The notes beneath the pieces are model-generated. The model searched no databases and was not told where the DNA came from. It was given only the letters and a program-made list of their open reading frames with translations. Shown here piece after piece: positions 18,962-29,173 of a stretch of DNA of 64,000 nucleotides. Position numbers and translations under genes: made by a program. The stretch is taken from contig NZ_SJPX01000006.1 of the NCBI RefSeq assembly GCF_007860175.1, forward strand, positions 808,074 through 872,073, given 5' to 3'. The DNA comes from Rubripirellula reticaptiva (lineage in GTDB: Bacteria > Planctomycetota > Planctomycetia > Pirellulales > Pirellulaceae). Within the stretch, counting starts at the first letter, position 1, and each line of letters begins with the position of its first letter.

Positions 18962-19909
18962 ATGCGCTGGATTGTTGTAACGGTTGGTTTGTTTTTCGCT
19001 TTCGCGTCGTTACGCGCAAATGCCCAAACTGCCGTCGCCGAACCGCCCGCCAAACCCGCTGCGAAAGTCGCAGCCGAAACGCCGGACACGGAAGCGTCAC
19101 CCGACGAAGAATCCTCAGTCGATGAACTTTACATTCGCTACGCAAAGTCGGACGACGGAAAGCCCAAAGCGCTGCAAACGGCGATCGTCCGCTACGAAGG
19201 TAAACCCGGCACACAGTACGCCGGAAAGATCGTTGACTTGGTCGGCGTCGTTCACATCGGACAACGAGAATACTACAAAGATCTGAACGATCGCCTCTCT
19301 CGCTATGACAGCGTCCTGTATGAACTGGTTGCACCCGACGGAACTCGCATCCGCCCAGAAGACTTGAAGGACCGTCGCTCGGTTCTCGCTTCAATGCAGA
19401 CAGGCATGAAGGACATGCTTAATCTCGAGTATCAGCTCGAGTTGATTGACTACATGGCTACCAACTTTCGCCATGCTGACATGAGCCCAGAAGAGTTTGT
19501 CGAGGACCTGCAGAAGCGAGGCGACAGCGTTTGGAAGATGGTCGCTCGAATGATGGGCGCGGGACTCGCGTCCCAAGCCTCAGGCGGCGGCGACGCAGGA
19601 ATGCTGTTTGCAATGTTTAGCAATGACCGCTCCAAGAAAATGAAGCAAGCGATGGCTCGACAATTAGTCGATATTGAATTGGTCACCGCAGGAATGGATG
19701 ACGCCAACGGCCACAACACTTTGATCAAAGGACGCAACATCAAAGCGTTCCAAGTGATGAAGGACGAACTTGCCCAGGGCAAATCGAAAGTCGCTGTCTT
19801 CTACGGCGCGGGCCACTTGCCTGATATGGCGGAACGTTTGGAAAACGAGTTCAAAATGGTCGTCGGCGAAACCACCTGGCTAGATGCTTGGGACCTAACC
19901 CGGAATTAA
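18962..19909 (+). CDS. Exported TraB/GumN (Tiki-superfamily) protein
   Basis: 315 residues with a Sec signal peptide (1-22) and a Pro/Ala/Glu-rich linker to about 52. The fold signature follows: VGVVHIGQREYY (95-106, histidine H98), a glutamate in LYELVAP (about 121), and a C-terminal VFYGAGHLPDM with a second histidine near 283. Paired GxxHIG and GAGH motifs define the TraB/PrgY/GumN clan, whose eukaryotic relative Tiki is a metalloprotease; the activity of bacterial members is mostly untested. A good Shine-Dalgarno (agaggcgga) precedes the ATG. The next gene, DUF1552, starts 80 bp downstream on the same strand. Confidence 0.82.
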   Translation: MRWIVVTVGLFFAFASLRANAQTAVAEPPAKPAAKVAAETPDTEASPDEESSVDELYIRYAKSDDGKPKALQTAIVRYEGKPGTQYAGKIVDLVGVVHIGQREYYKDLNDRLSRYDSVLYELVAPDGTRIRPEDLKDRRSVLASMQTGMKDMLNLEYQLELIDYMATNFRHADMSPEEFVEDLQKRGDSVWKMVARMMGAGLASQASGGGDAGMLFAMFSNDRSKKMKQAMARQLVDIELVTAGMDDANGHNTLIKGRNIKAFQVMKDELAQGKSKVAVFYGAGHLPDMAERLENEFKMVVGETTWLDAWDLTRN

Positions 19910-19989
19910 CCGGGCTCGGCCGCCTCTACTTCGAATCGCAAAGTTGACTACAATTGGGTTCCCACCTCTCGATCAATGAGAACCCTTCC

Positions 19990-21261
19990 ATGCCGATTTC
20001 ACGCTCGCCCCGGCGCAATTTTCTAAAAGCTGCCGGCATCTCAATCGCTCTTCCTGCCTTTGAGTCGCGCCGCGTCGCCGCGGCATCGAAAAATGACGCA
20101 GGTCCCCCTAAGCGAATGGTTTGTGTCGGCAATGAGTTTGGAATGTACCCTGGATCGTTTTGGCCAGAGGACGAACAATCGCTTTCGCCGCTGCTAGAGC
20201 CGCTCGCAAATCATCGAAAGAACTTCACTCTCTTTTCGCATCTGGACCACGACCTCAATGGCGGCCACTTCGCGGTCCACACTTTCTTAACAGGTGTAAA
20301 GGCGGTGGAGGCGAAGTCGCTCCCCGATGGTGGAATCAGTCTCGATCAACGTGCGGCCGAACACGTTGGTTCACAAACTCGGTTTCCGTCCCTAACCGTC
20401 GGCAGCGAAAGCGGATTGCACGGTGGTTGTCGGATGAGTTGGACGCGAACAGGAACTCGCGTTCCACCAATCGAAGGGCCGCGTGAACTGTTTCGCATGC
20501 TATTCATCGACAACGATTCGAAAGCCAAGGCTGCGGCCACCAACCGAATTTCACTGCAAGAATCCATCTTGGATGCGGTCCTTGGCGACGCCAACTCGTT
20601 AGCCAGACGTTTGAATCCAAGCGACAAAAACAAGTTAGACGAGTACCTTTCGTCGGTCCGCGCAGTTGAACTGAAGCTGGAACTCGATCGGCGGTGGCAG
20701 AAGGTTCCAAAACCAAAACCTTCGATCGACGAACCGACCGACCAGGGACTGACTCGCGACTTGCCAAAGATCTACGACCTGATCGCACTCGCACTTCAAA
20801 CCGATTCAACCCGAGTGGCAACCGTCGAAGTGGGCGGAAGCTTTGCGGCGTCCGATTTAGGCATCAAGAAAGGCTACCACGGACTTTCGCACCACGGACA
20901 AGTGCAAGAGAACATCGATCTGTTGGTTCAAATTGAACGTTACCAAGTGGAACAGTTCGCTCGATTCCTAGATCGCCTTGATTCGATGCGTGACGCATCC
21001 ACCGATCAAACTCTCCTGGAATCAACGTCTGCACTGTTCGGCAGTGGTATGGGTAACGCGAATTCGCACACCAACCATGATCTGCCGATCGTTCTGGCTG
21101 GCGGAGGATTCAAGCACCAAGCAATGATCGATTCGCCCAGCGCAGCGAACCGACGTGTGCCGCTGAGCAATCTGTTCGTTTCCATGCTGCAACAATTCGG
21201 CGTCGAGACGGATTCGTTCGCCAAGAGCACTGGAACTTTGACTGGCCTGAGGACGGCATGA
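19990..21261 (+). CDS. DUF1552 protein with Tat signal
   Basis: 423 residues from the ATG at 19990; a longer frame to 19954 adds 12 residues before the Tat motif. The N-terminus has a twin-arginine signal (RRNFLKAAGISIALPAF), so the product is exported folded. The body matches the planctomycete DUF1552 family: a RMVCVGNEFGMYPGSFWP opening, a HLDHDLNGGH segment and a late FGSGMGNANSHTNHDLPI segment. The histidine and asparagine clusters resemble those of alkaline-phosphatase/sulfatase-like (DUF1501) enzymes, but the activity is unknown. The stop overlaps the start of the cytochrome gene by 4 bp (ATGA), so the two are translated together. Confidence 0.88.
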   Translation: MPISRSPRRNFLKAAGISIALPAFESRRVAAASKNDAGPPKRMVCVGNEFGMYPGSFWPEDEQSLSPLLEPLANHRKNFTLFSHLDHDLNGGHFAVHTFLTGVKAVEAKSLPDGGISLDQRAAEHVGSQTRFPSLTVGSESGLHGGCRMSWTRTGTRVPPIEGPRELFRMLFIDNDSKAKAAATNRISLQESILDAVLGDANSLARRLNPSDKNKLDEYLSSVRAVELKLELDRRWQKVPKPKPSIDEPTDQGLTRDLPKIYDLIALALQTDSTRVATVEVGGSFAASDLGIKKGYHGLSHHGQVQENIDLLVQIERYQVEQFARFLDRLDSMRDASTDQTLLESTSALFGSGMGNANSHTNHDLPIVLAGGGFKHQAMIDSPSAANRRVPLSNLFVSMLQQFGVETDSFAKSTGTLTGLRTA

Positions 21262-23732
21262 TGTGGCGACTCAAATGCGTCATGGCAGGACTGACGCTTG
21301 GGCTAGTCGGTACCAATGCTTCGGCAGACAGCACGCCCAACTCGATTTCATCGATCGTCGATCCGTTTATCCAGAACTATTGCATCGAATGCCACAGCGA
21401 TGACGAACCCAAAGGCGATCGTAGCTTCGAAGAATTGGCGAACGACATTTCGAACGACAACACTCTGGTTGACTTCCAAGACATCTTGGATCAATTGAAC
21501 CTGTCCGAAATGCCACCGCCCGAATCCGATCAACCGTCGGATCAAGATCGCATGCAGGTGATCGAAACGCTGACGACAGCAATTTCAAAATATCACGCAT
21601 CGCACCAGGAGCATCGTGCCCATTCGATTTTGCGACGTCTGAACGCTCGCGAGTATCGCAATTCGGTGCGTGACTTGCTCGCGATCGACGTGACGATGTT
21701 CGATCCCACCGAAAGGTTCCCCCGCGACCAAACCGTCGATCATCTCGACAATATTGGCGACACGCTTGTAACGTCTTCACATTTGCTGAGCCGATATCTT
21801 GATGCGGCTGATGCCGTGATCAATCGTGCGATCTACCCCATTGAGAAACCGGCAAAGAAGACTTGGTCATTTCGCGAAAACTTTCGTCAGCAACCTGAAA
21901 TCGACAACGTTCACCGTCGGTTCAATGGCTTCAAGCACATGACGTTGTACGATGTCGTGGGCGCGGATAAACCCGAAGGCGCCTATGGCCCGATATTGGC
22001 ACTGGCCGATGGGGTTCCGTTCGATGGTGTTTATGAAATTCGTTTTCAAGCCGAAGCCCTCAATCGCGATCATCCGTATGACGACGATTTAATCGGTACC
22101 GACCGCGGGCAACCATTCCGGCTTGGCATTGTGCCCGGTAATCGCGATGACGGTGAACTGCACATGCCGCAACCGAACGAGCCCCTGCTGGCCGAAATCG
22201 AATTAGCTGATCAACCAAGTTGGTACTCCGTCCGCGTTCCGCTAGACCGCGGCTACACCCCACGATTTACATTCCAAAACGGATTGATGGATGCTCGGAA
22301 TCTATGGACGAAGCTCGTCAAAACCTATCCCGATCAGTTCGAAAAAGGGATTAGTGGAATCGTCGAGTACCGCAACCAAGCGATCACGCGTGGCAAGTTA
22401 CCTCAGATTCGGATTTACGAAATTGAAATCACCGGTCCCTTGATCGATCAGTGGCCAACGAAAAGTCAGCATGCGGTGCTCGGTGACGATTTTGAAACAC
22501 TGGCCCGCGGAGAATCGATTAGCAAAGACCAAATCCGAAGTCGCGTCGAATCATTCGCCTCGCGTGCTTATCGGCGGCCAGCCACCGACGACGAAATCAA
22601 CCAAATCGTTGATGTGATCGATTCGCGCATCGCAGCCGGCGAATCCGCGATCGATGCCATCGCCGACGGGTGCAAAATGGTACTTTGTTCGCCGAACTTC
22701 TTGTACTTGGAAAATCGCACAATCGACGATGCCCAGCATTTGTCACAGCATGCGCTGGCGAATCGACTTTCGTACTTCCTGTGGTCATCGACACCTGACC
22801 AAACGCTACGGAATCTTGCCGACACGGGTCGCTTGGACAATGACCAAGTTCTCCGCCGCCAAGTGAACCGAATGCTTGCCGATCCTAAATCCGAAGCGAT
22901 GTTGCACGGGTTCCTGGATGCTTGGCTGGCACTGAGCGACCTTGGATCTGCGCCACCGGACCGTGGTGATTTCCGAGACTTTTATCGCCACGACCTTGGT
23001 ACGGCGATGCGAACCGAGACTGAATTGTTCTTTCGTAATCAATTGGACAAGAATCTTCCGATCGACAACTTTATCGACTCGGACTTCACGTTCGTCAACA
23101 CTGCGCTGGCCAATCTGTATGGCGTTGACGCACCGCTCGAACCGGGTTTTCATCGTGTCCAGCTAAGCGACCGACGCCGCGGCGGCTTGCTTGGCCAAGC
23201 TAGCGTATTGACGGTTTCAGCAAACGGAATTGATACATCACCGGTCGTGCGTGGCGTGTGGATGCTTGAAAACTTTCTAGGAACTCCGCCCTCACCGCCG
23301 CCGCCGGATGTACAGCCACTCGATCCGGACACGCGAGGTGCGACGTCCATTCGTGATCAACTGTCAAAGCACCGAGACATTGCCACTTGTTTTGACTGTC
23401 ATCGCAAAATTGATCCACTTGGGTTTGCTCTTGAAAACTATGACCCAATCGGACGCTGGCGAGACAGCTACAGCAAGCGAACGAAAATTGATGCGTCGGG
23501 TGAATTGCCGGATGGCAAGTCGTTTCGCGACGTGCGTGAATTGAAAACGATCCTGATATCGCGTAAAGCACAGTTCAGCCGTGCGTTGACAACCAAGATG
23601 CTGGCATATGCAACCGGGCGACTGGAAGTGCTGAGCGATCGACCCGCCATTGAAAAAATCGCGAGCTCCGCAAACGGAACCCGCGATTTAGTGATTGAAG
23701 TGGTGCTAAGCGAACCATTTCGCACCAAATAA
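21258..23732 (+). CDS. Exported haem protein of the DUF1587/1592/1588/1585 family
   Basis: 824 residues with a signal peptide (1-23). A cytochrome c-type site CIECH (C43-H47) starts a PSCyt1-like domain, followed by RRLNAREYRNSVRDLL (DUF1587), a carbohydrate-binding-like middle, a DUF1592 block, DUF1588 with a second CFDCH (C711-H715) and DUF1585 at the end. The family is greatly expanded in Planctomycetes. Each member is usually paired with a DUF1552 or DUF1501 gene, as here through a 4-bp overlap. Redox-linked degradation of complex polysaccharides is a common suggestion, not proven. The product should act in the periplasm with two covalent haems. Confidence 0.9.
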   Translation: MMWRLKCVMAGLTLGLVGTNASADSTPNSISSIVDPFIQNYCIECHSDDEPKGDRSFEELANDISNDNTLVDFQDILDQLNLSEMPPPESDQPSDQDRMQVIETLTTAISKYHASHQEHRAHSILRRLNAREYRNSVRDLLAIDVTMFDPTERFPRDQTVDHLDNIGDTLVTSSHLLSRYLDAADAVINRAIYPIEKPAKKTWSFRENFRQQPEIDNVHRRFNGFKHMTLYDVVGADKPEGAYGPILALADGVPFDGVYEIRFQAEALNRDHPYDDDLIGTDRGQPFRLGIVPGNRDDGELHMPQPNEPLLAEIELADQPSWYSVRVPLDRGYTPRFTFQNGLMDARNLWTKLVKTYPDQFEKGISGIVEYRNQAITRGKLPQIRIYEIEITGPLIDQWPTKSQHAVLGDDFETLARGESISKDQIRSRVESFASRAYRRPATDDEINQIVDVIDSRIAAGESAIDAIADGCKMVLCSPNFLYLENRTIDDAQHLSQHALANRLSYFLWSSTPDQTLRNLADTGRLDNDQVLRRQVNRMLADPKSEAMLHGFLDAWLALSDLGSAPPDRGDFRDFYRHDLGTAMRTETELFFRNQLDKNLPIDNFIDSDFTFVNTALANLYGVDAPLEPGFHRVQLSDRRRGGLLGQASVLTVSANGIDTSPVVRGVWMLENFLGTPPSPPPPDVQPLDPDTRGATSIRDQLSKHRDIATCFDCHRKIDPLGFALENYDPIGRWRDSYSKRTKIDASGELPDGKSFRDVRELKTILISRKAQFSRALTTKMLAYATGRLEVLSDRPAIEKIASSANGTRDLVIEVVLSEPFRTK

Positions 23733-23748
23733 TTATCGCTACCGATCA

Positions 23749-23771
23749 CTCTCTCGCAAACGGCGAGAGAG
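23749..23771. terminator. Hairpin between convergent genes
   Basis: Nine-base arms ctctctcgc/gcgagagag with a 5-nt loop, centred in the 59-bp gap between the cytochrome gene (rightward) and rpoD (leftward). There are no strong T-runs on either side, so it may be a weak bidirectional terminator. Confidence 0.5.
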
Positions 23772-23791
23772 CGATCGTTCCATTCAAATTT

Positions 23792-25555
23792 CTAAGCGGC
23801 CGTTTTCAGGAACGAACTCAATCGATCCGAACGTGACGGGCTTTGCAGTTTCGCGACTGCTTTCGCTTCGATCTGGCGAACACGTTCGCGAGTCACCTTA
23901 AAGATCCGGCCACACTCTTCAAGCGTGTAGCTGTAACCATCGACCAAGCCGTAACGCAGCCGAATGATTTCGCGTTCGCGGAACGTCAACGTCTTCAGCA
24001 ACTCGTCGATCTTCCCACGCAGAATGCTGCTAGCCGCGTTCTTGACTGGGTTGTGGCTGTCGCTGTCTTGAATGAACTCACCGAAGCTGCTGTCTTCGCC
24101 TTCGCCGACGGGACGATCCAAGCTGACAGGGTGACGTCCAATGTCCATCACGCGGCGCACCTCTTCGATCGGGACTTCCGTTTCCAACGCAATCTCTTCG
24201 TACGTAGGTTCGCGACGAAGGTCTTGGGTCAGACGCTTTTGTGCCTGACGCAATTTGCTGAGTACATCGATCATGTGAACAGGAATTCGAATCGTACGTG
24301 CTTGATCAGCGATTGCACGCGTGATTGCTTGACGAATCCACCAAGTTGCGTAAGTGCTAAACTTGAATCCGCGGCGATACTCGTACTTGTCAACCGCACG
24401 CATCAAGCCAGTGTTGCCCTCTTGGATCAAGTCCAAAAATGACAGACCACGATTGCGATACTTCTTGGCGATCGAGACCACCAAACGAAGGTTGCCACTG
24501 CTGAGTTCACGTTTGGTGGCTTCGTATTCATTAAAATACTTGCGAGCACGCACCATACGATTGTGCAAACTGACCGGGCTCTCTTGAGTCACCAACATCA
24601 GCTCGCGAAGTTCTTGCTTGAGGTCAGCCGCTTCATCACGACTGGTCGCATCGTTACCAAGGTCGGCCAATTGTTGACGGATGAAGTTCATGCGTCGCGA
24701 AATGTCTTCCAATTGCTTCAGCAACGGCGTTACGCGGCGGCTTCGCAGGCTCAATTCTTCAACCAACTGCAAGCACTTGCGACGATTGGCGATAAACCGC
24801 CGTCGAACTTCTGCCTTCAATCGCGGCGAAGTACTGCGGCGAACCATTAGTTCAAAATCTTGCTTGTTTTGAGCGATCAAGTGATTCAGACTTCGCAAGT
24901 TGTGCGGCATCCGAGCACTAATTTGTTCCTTCGTCAATCGTTCAGTCAGCGATACTTTGATCGTTCGGTCGAACGGCAATTCGCCGGCGTGAACGCGTGA
25001 AAGCACACCAACGGTCGCTCGCATCGCGTAGTCGGATTCCAATAACGTGCGGCGGAAACGACGACGATTGATTTCGATCTTCTTTGCCAACCCAATTTCT
25101 TCTTCGCGGCTCAGCAAGGGGATCTCGGCCATTTGGCTCAAGTACATCCGAATCGGATCGTCGCTTGCCTTAGGCATATCGCTGGGGGCAACGACAGCCA
25201 ATGGCTCGTCTTCTTCATCCTCTTCCGCAGCTTCTTCGGCGGATGCGACGGCTTCCAATCCATCTTCGCCGATGCTTTCAGCGGCATCAAAGGCGGCCGC
25301 TCTCGCAGCAGCGAGCTTCTTTTCCATCGCTGCGGCGGTGGCCGCACGGGTGACAACAACGGCGGGGCGTTCCTTCTTGGATTTACCCTCGACCAGGTCG
25401 ATTCCGTGGTGTTCGATCGCCAACAGCAGGCTATCGAGCTTTTCTGGGTTGACGTCTTCGTCAGGAAGATAAGCGTTCACTTCGTCGTAAGTCAGAAATC
25501 CATCCTGGATTCCGCGGGTGATCAACGACGAAAGGTGTTGGTCCATCAATTGCAT
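23792..25555 (-). CDS. rpoD: Primary RNA polymerase sigma factor
   Basis: 587 residues. Region 1.1 spans about 1-60 and is followed by an Ala/Glu-rich linker (75-120). Region 1.2 begins [12 protein letters not shown] (131-142). Region 2 has the core- and -10-binding sequences, including [19 protein letters not shown] and [16 protein letters not shown] (370-415). Regions 3 and 4 follow, with RLRYGL and a helix-turn-helix ending [13 protein letters not shown]. These are housekeeping sigma-70 features. The last residues ([10 protein letters not shown]) resemble other bacterial RpoD tails. It lies downstream of dnaG on the same strand, a dnaG-rpoD order seen in many bacteria, with 211 bp between them that could hold an extra promoter. 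Confidence 0.95.
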   Translation of the reverse strand: MQLMDQHLSSLITRGIQDGFLTYDEVNAYLPDEDVNPEKLDSLLLAIEHHGIDLVEGKSKKERPAVVVTRAATAAAMEKKLAAARAAAFDAAESIGEDGLEAVASAEEAAEEDEEDEPLAVVAPSDMPKASDDPIRMYLSQMAEIPLLSREEEIGLAKKIEINRRRFRRTLLESDYAMRATVGVLSRVHAGELPFDRTIKVSLTERLTKEQISARMPHNLRSLNHLIAQNKQDFELMVRRSTSPRLKAEVRRRFIANRRKCLQLVEELSLRSRRVTPLLKQLEDISRRMNFIRQQLADLGNDATSRDEAADLKQELRELMLVTQESPVSLHNRMVRARKYFNEYEATKRELSSGNLRLVVSIAKKYRNRGLSFLDLIQEGNTGLMRAVDKYEYRRGFKFSTYATWWIRQAITRAIADQARTIRIPVHMIDVLSKLRQAQKRLTQDLRREPTYEEIALETEVPIEEVRRVMDIGRHPVSLDRPVGEGEDSSFGEFIQDSDSHNPVKNAASSILRGKIDELLKTLTFREREIIRLRYGLVDGYSYTLEECGRIFKVTRERVRQIEAKAVAKLQSPSRSDRLSSFLKTAA

Positions 25556-25766
25556 CTTGCAAACCTTAGATTGTGCGCATCTTCGTGATGCACTGGGTCG
25601 AGTGAAATTCCATTTCCGATCGCGAAACGATTGTGTTCTTTAGCGGGTAGAGCAAAACCTCTTCGAAGTTGGACGTGGTACGGGACGAAGATTGTGTCCC
25701 GGATTAAAAATCTTGCCTAGTTGAGTTTCCCTTCTTTTTGGTTGGTGTTCGCATTTTTTTGAAAAT

Positions 25767-27848
25767 TCATTCTGTCTTGATCCCGCGTCGTTGACGATCC
25801 TCTTCGATCAAGCGATTTAGAAGCGCCATTTCTTCGTCTTCATCCATCGACGCGGACGCGAGCTTTTCGATTTGAGTCTTTTGTTCGATTGAAAATCCTC
25901 GCTCGCGATAACGAGTCATGATCATCGTGTATCGCTCCTCCGGTGTTTCAGGCAATTTGCCCTCGCGATCACGAACACGCTCCTGCATCGTCACGATTTG
26001 ATTCTTTAACTGTTCGTTTTCAACCAGCAACAACAGCGAATCTGCATCGAGGTCACGCCCCGCCAGTTCTAAATCCTGATAGGCCGTCATTAACATCACC
26101 GCCGTACGTGACTCGAACCAATCTGGATCGATCGCTTCCACAGCCATCGCTGCTAAATCAGGCGACTCGATCAACGTCTCGAACAATTGGCGATCGAGGC
26201 CCGACAGCGACGACATCGACGTTTGTCCGGACGGATTGCCGCGACCTTGCTGACCTCGGCCCTGGTTACCGCGCCCCTGATTAAACGAGGGTGAACCGTA
26301 GGAACTGATGTGCGACTCGCCGACGTAATAATCGTCGCCAAAATCTGCGGACTCAGCAAACGCAGCGTTCGGATCAAAGCCCGGATCGAAACTGGCACTG
26401 GCCGGCTTGCTGGGCGCCGGATGCTGAACGCCTTCAAACGTCGGCTTTGCATTCGAATTGAATCCGCCCTTAGGACGTTTGACGACACTGTCGCGTTTCT
26501 TTGCTTCGTCGCGCAGCACATCAAGTCGCTGTTCTAACCGTTCAGTTTTCAACTCAAAACTGCGCGACAACCGAACCAGCAACTGATCAACTCGTAAGCT
26601 CGGCGGCGCCTTCGCGACGATCTTCAGCATCGTATCAACCGCGGTGGTGACCGCGTGAGTGTCACGCGTAAAGTCGATGCCGTTGGTCAATCGCGAAAGC
26701 TTGTGATCAAGCGCGTCGGGCGACTCGACCACCAAGCGATCAAACGATTCGCGACCTTGCGATTGAAGGTAATCGGCTGGGTCGTTGCCTTCCGGCAAAG
26801 TCAAGACTCGCAAATCGACGTCCGCGCCAACAAATAACTCAAGCACTTGGTCGGCTCGCGTTTGCCCTGCGTTGTCGCCGTCGAGTACCAGCACAACTCG
26901 CTGCGCAAATCGCTTTAGGATCTTAACGTGGTTTTCGCCCAGCGCGGTCCCCAAAACAGCGACCGCCGTTTCAACTCCCGACTGGCGCGCCGCCACCACG
27001 TCGGTGTATCCCTCCATCACCAAAACCTGCCCCTCGCGGCGGATCGCTTCGCGAGCAAGTTGCAAGCCGTATAACTGGTGCGATTTTCGGAACAACAGCG
27101 TTTCGCGACCGTTGTAATATTTCGCTCCCGCGTTTTCGCCGTGCTTCGCCGCGATGGCGGGGATCAGACGACCGCCCATCGCGATCGGACGATTTTGCAG
27201 ATCATGAATCGGGAACATCAACCGACCACGAAACATGTCGACTTCGCCGGTCCCCGATCGTTTCGCCGATGCGATTCCAGCAGCCTGCGCAACCGCGCCG
27301 CTGAAATTGTTTTCCTTCAGCAAGTCCACCGCATACGACCACTCGTCAGGAGCAAATCCAATTTGGAATCGCTTTCGGTTTTCGTCATCAATGCCTCGCG
27401 ACGCCAAATACTCGCGAGCGATCTTGGCGTCGTCGCTTTGGCCGGACTCCAAAATGTTGAAGTAGTCTTCGCAAACCAGCTTCATCGCTGCAAAAAGTGT
27501 TTCTCGGTCGTCGGGATCACCAGGGTTAGTCCTCTTTTGCCCCCGCGTGTATTGATCAAGCGGAATGCCGGCCAATTCGGCCAGACTTCGGATCGCGGTG
27601 GGAAAGTCAACACCGTCACGTCGCATCACGAAACTGAAGACATCGCCGCCGATGTCACAGGGCCAGCATTTCCACGTTTGACGTTCTTGGTTGACGGTCA
27701 TCGAGGGACGACGATCGTTGTGCCACGGACATCGAGTCACAAAATTGCGACCCTGAGGCTGCAATTCCAGCGTCGCGCCTACCACATCGACAATGTCGAC
27801 GGCGCTACGTACTCGTTCTTTCAGATCAAGGTCCGTCGGGAGGGACAA
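25767..27848 (-). CDS. dnaG: DNA primase
   Basis: DnaG makes RNA primers for replication. The CHC2 zinc finger (C40, H43, C61, C64) is followed by the RNA polymerase core with a TOPRIM domain (VMEGYTDVVAARQ, then VLDGDNAGQTRAD) and a C-terminal helicase-binding domain. I place the start at a TTG at 27848, because ggag lies 8 nt upstream and the product then begins directly with the usual LDLKERVRSAVDIVDVV helix. This gives 693 residues. The frame stays open upstream to 27929, but that peptide is unlike any primase N-terminus. A long linker near 510-570 contains repeated NQGRG/QQGRG units, which is unusual. rpoD follows downstream. Confidence 0.93.
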   Translation of the reverse strand: MSLPTDLDLKERVRSAVDIVDVVGATLELQPQGRNFVTRCPWHNDRRPSMTVNQERQTWKCWPCDIGGDVFSFVMRRDGVDFPTAIRSLAELAGIPLDQYTRGQKRTNPGDPDDRETLFAAMKLVCEDYFNILESGQSDDAKIAREYLASRGIDDENRKRFQIGFAPDEWSYAVDLLKENNFSGAVAQAAGIASAKRSGTGEVDMFRGRLMFPIHDLQNRPIAMGGRLIPAIAAKHGENAGAKYYNGRETLLFRKSHQLYGLQLAREAIRREGQVLVMEGYTDVVAARQSGVETAVAVLGTALGENHVKILKRFAQRVVLVLDGDNAGQTRADQVLELFVGADVDLRVLTLPEGNDPADYLQSQGRESFDRLVVESPDALDHKLSRLTNGIDFTRDTHAVTTAVDTMLKIVAKAPPSLRVDQLLVRLSRSFELKTERLEQRLDVLRDEAKKRDSVVKRPKGGFNSNAKPTFEGVQHPAPSKPASASFDPGFDPNAAFAESADFGDDYYVGESHISSYGSPSFNQGRGNQGRGQQGRGNPSGQTSMSSLSGLDRQLFETLIESPDLAAMAVEAIDPDWFESRTAVMLMTAYQDLELAGRDLDADSLLLLVENEQLKNQIVTMQERVRDREGKLPETPEERYTMIMTRYRERGFSIEQKTQIEKLASASMDEDEEMALLNRLIEEDRQRRGIKTE

Positions 27849-28454
27849 ACGAGGAGCTCCATAATGCGACCACTTGCCGAGACCAGACAAACGGGGCAGG
27901 GCAGGGTGCGCATCAAGGCACCCGCCCACAAGAATCGCTTGCGCGGATCCTTCCTCGTTCGTCTCACCTATTCAAGTTGGCGAAACTTGTTCAATCGGTC
28001 CAGCCGGCTTCCATTTGAAGCCGGGTAAATTTCGATTCGTGCAATCCTTTGCGAACCAGCACATGAACAAGGCTAGGATCAAACTACGTTGATCAGCCAA
28101 GGACATCCGCTGCAAGCTGGCCGGATTCTGAGATTGCGGGCGATTGAGGTCAAGGTCAATTTGCTGATTCTACCGACAACCCCAGTATTTGGCTCATGCC
28201 GGTGCCCGAGGAGTCCCCAGAATTGCAAACGATTGTAGAAATGACGCAACAACCTCTTCAAACACAAAGTGGCGAAACCCAACCATTACTTGTAAGTAGT
28301 TTCTGGATAAAGACTTAGCGACACGCCGAGCATTTCTCATTTAGTTTTGGCACGCCTTGTGCTTTAAAAGCTTCTCATCAGCCAGGCGGCTGACCTAACC
28401 AAGACACGACAAGACAACGCTATTCACAGCAATCTCAACGCAAAGGACTCTGCC
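27849..28454. other. Divergent promoter region between dnaG and csrA
   Basis: 606 bp that must drive dnaG leftwards and csrA rightwards. The one recognisable element is the sigma-54-like promoter at 28348-28363. The open frames in the interval look like noise. The csrA start has a good aaagga Shine-Dalgarno. Confidence 0.6.
28348..28363 (+). promoter_or_regulatory. Candidate sigma-54 (-24/-12) promoter of csrA
   Basis: Reads tggcacgccttgtgct. The -24 element TGGCAC is perfect and the -12 element matches TTGCW at four of five bases. GG and GC are exactly 10 nt apart, as sigma-54 holoenzyme requires. Transcription would start near 28374, about 80 bp before the csrA ATG. Based on the consensus only. 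Confidence 0.6.
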
Positions 28455-28925
28455 ATGTTGGTTCTAACACGTAAAGTTAACGAAGAAATCCTGATCGGCG
28501 ACGATATCAAAATCACGCTGATTCGCGTTCGCGGCAACAGCGTCCGCATCGGTGTCGAAGCACCTCGAAGCGTTCGTGTCGTCCGCGGCGAACTTCCCCG
28601 GATTGAGACGACCAAGCAAGAAATCGAGATCGAAATGGCTGGCGACGTCGAAATCGACGATTTGGCTGAAATCTTCGCTCACCCCGAACCCCAACGTTTT
28701 GCTCGCCCCAACAGCGATAACCTAGCCAGCAATGGTTCGGTCAAGAAAAGGACGGCCAAAGCCGGCAAACATCAAGAGTCTTCGCCAGAATCGCCCGCAA
28801 ACCGCATTGCCAAATTTGCAACAGCGGATTCGGACGCGAAGGTGTTCGTTGGTACCGTCAAACGATCGGGCGACGACGTAACTATGAAACGAGCACCGCT
28901 GGCGAACTTCGTGTCGGCAAGCTGA
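28455..28925 (+). CDS. csrA: CsrA-type RNA-binding regulator with long C-terminal extension
   Basis: Residues 1-65 are a typical Csr[21 protein letters not shown] opens the beta strands, and [15 protein letters not shown] holds the RNA-contacting segment including R44-like positions. CsrA dimers bind GGA motifs in mRNA leaders and control translation of flagellin, secretion or carbon-storage genes. Most family members have 55-80 residues; this one has 156. The extra 90 residues are polar, with a Lys/Ser/Glu-rich stretch (about 95-120) and a more structured tail ([16 protein letters not shown]). I did not recognise a domain there. A probable sigma-54 promoter lies upstream. No fliW is in the window. 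Confidence 0.9.
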   Translation: MLVLTRKVNEEILIGDDIKITLIRVRGNSVRIGVEAPRSVRVVRGELPRIETTKQEIEIEMAGDVEIDDLAEIFAHPEPQRFARPNSDNLASNGSVKKRTAKAGKHQESSPESPANRIAKFATADSDAKVFVGTVKRSGDDVTMKRAPLANFVSAS

Positions 28926-28936
28926 CGCAAATTCAC

Positions 28937-28963
28937 ACGGCAACGAATTGACGGCAACGAATT
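28937..28963. repeat. Tandem duplication of 13 bp
   Basis: The sequence acggcaacgaatt occurs at 28937-28949 and again at 28951-28963, one base apart, just after the csrA stop codon. No function is evident. Confidence 0.85.
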
Positions 28964-29173
28964 TAGCGTCGAGCGGTGAGAAACGATCAGGATGGAAGGT
29001 CAGTGAAGCGTTTCCATTTGAGCATTGCGTCAATGGTTGCACGCCGGCCAACGCAATCAAGTTCTTTGATCGAAACCAATAGGATTCATTCTTAGGGATG
29101 TGAATCCTGCGAGACAAGCGGCAGAAATGAAGAAAGAGGGTCGACTGCAGCGAGCCAGGTACGCGCAGTCGCG

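Noticed and set aside
25681-25701. Six-base inverted repeat between dnaG and rpoD as an attenuator
   Set aside because: The stem is only 6 bp and has no T-run on either strand; too weak to call.
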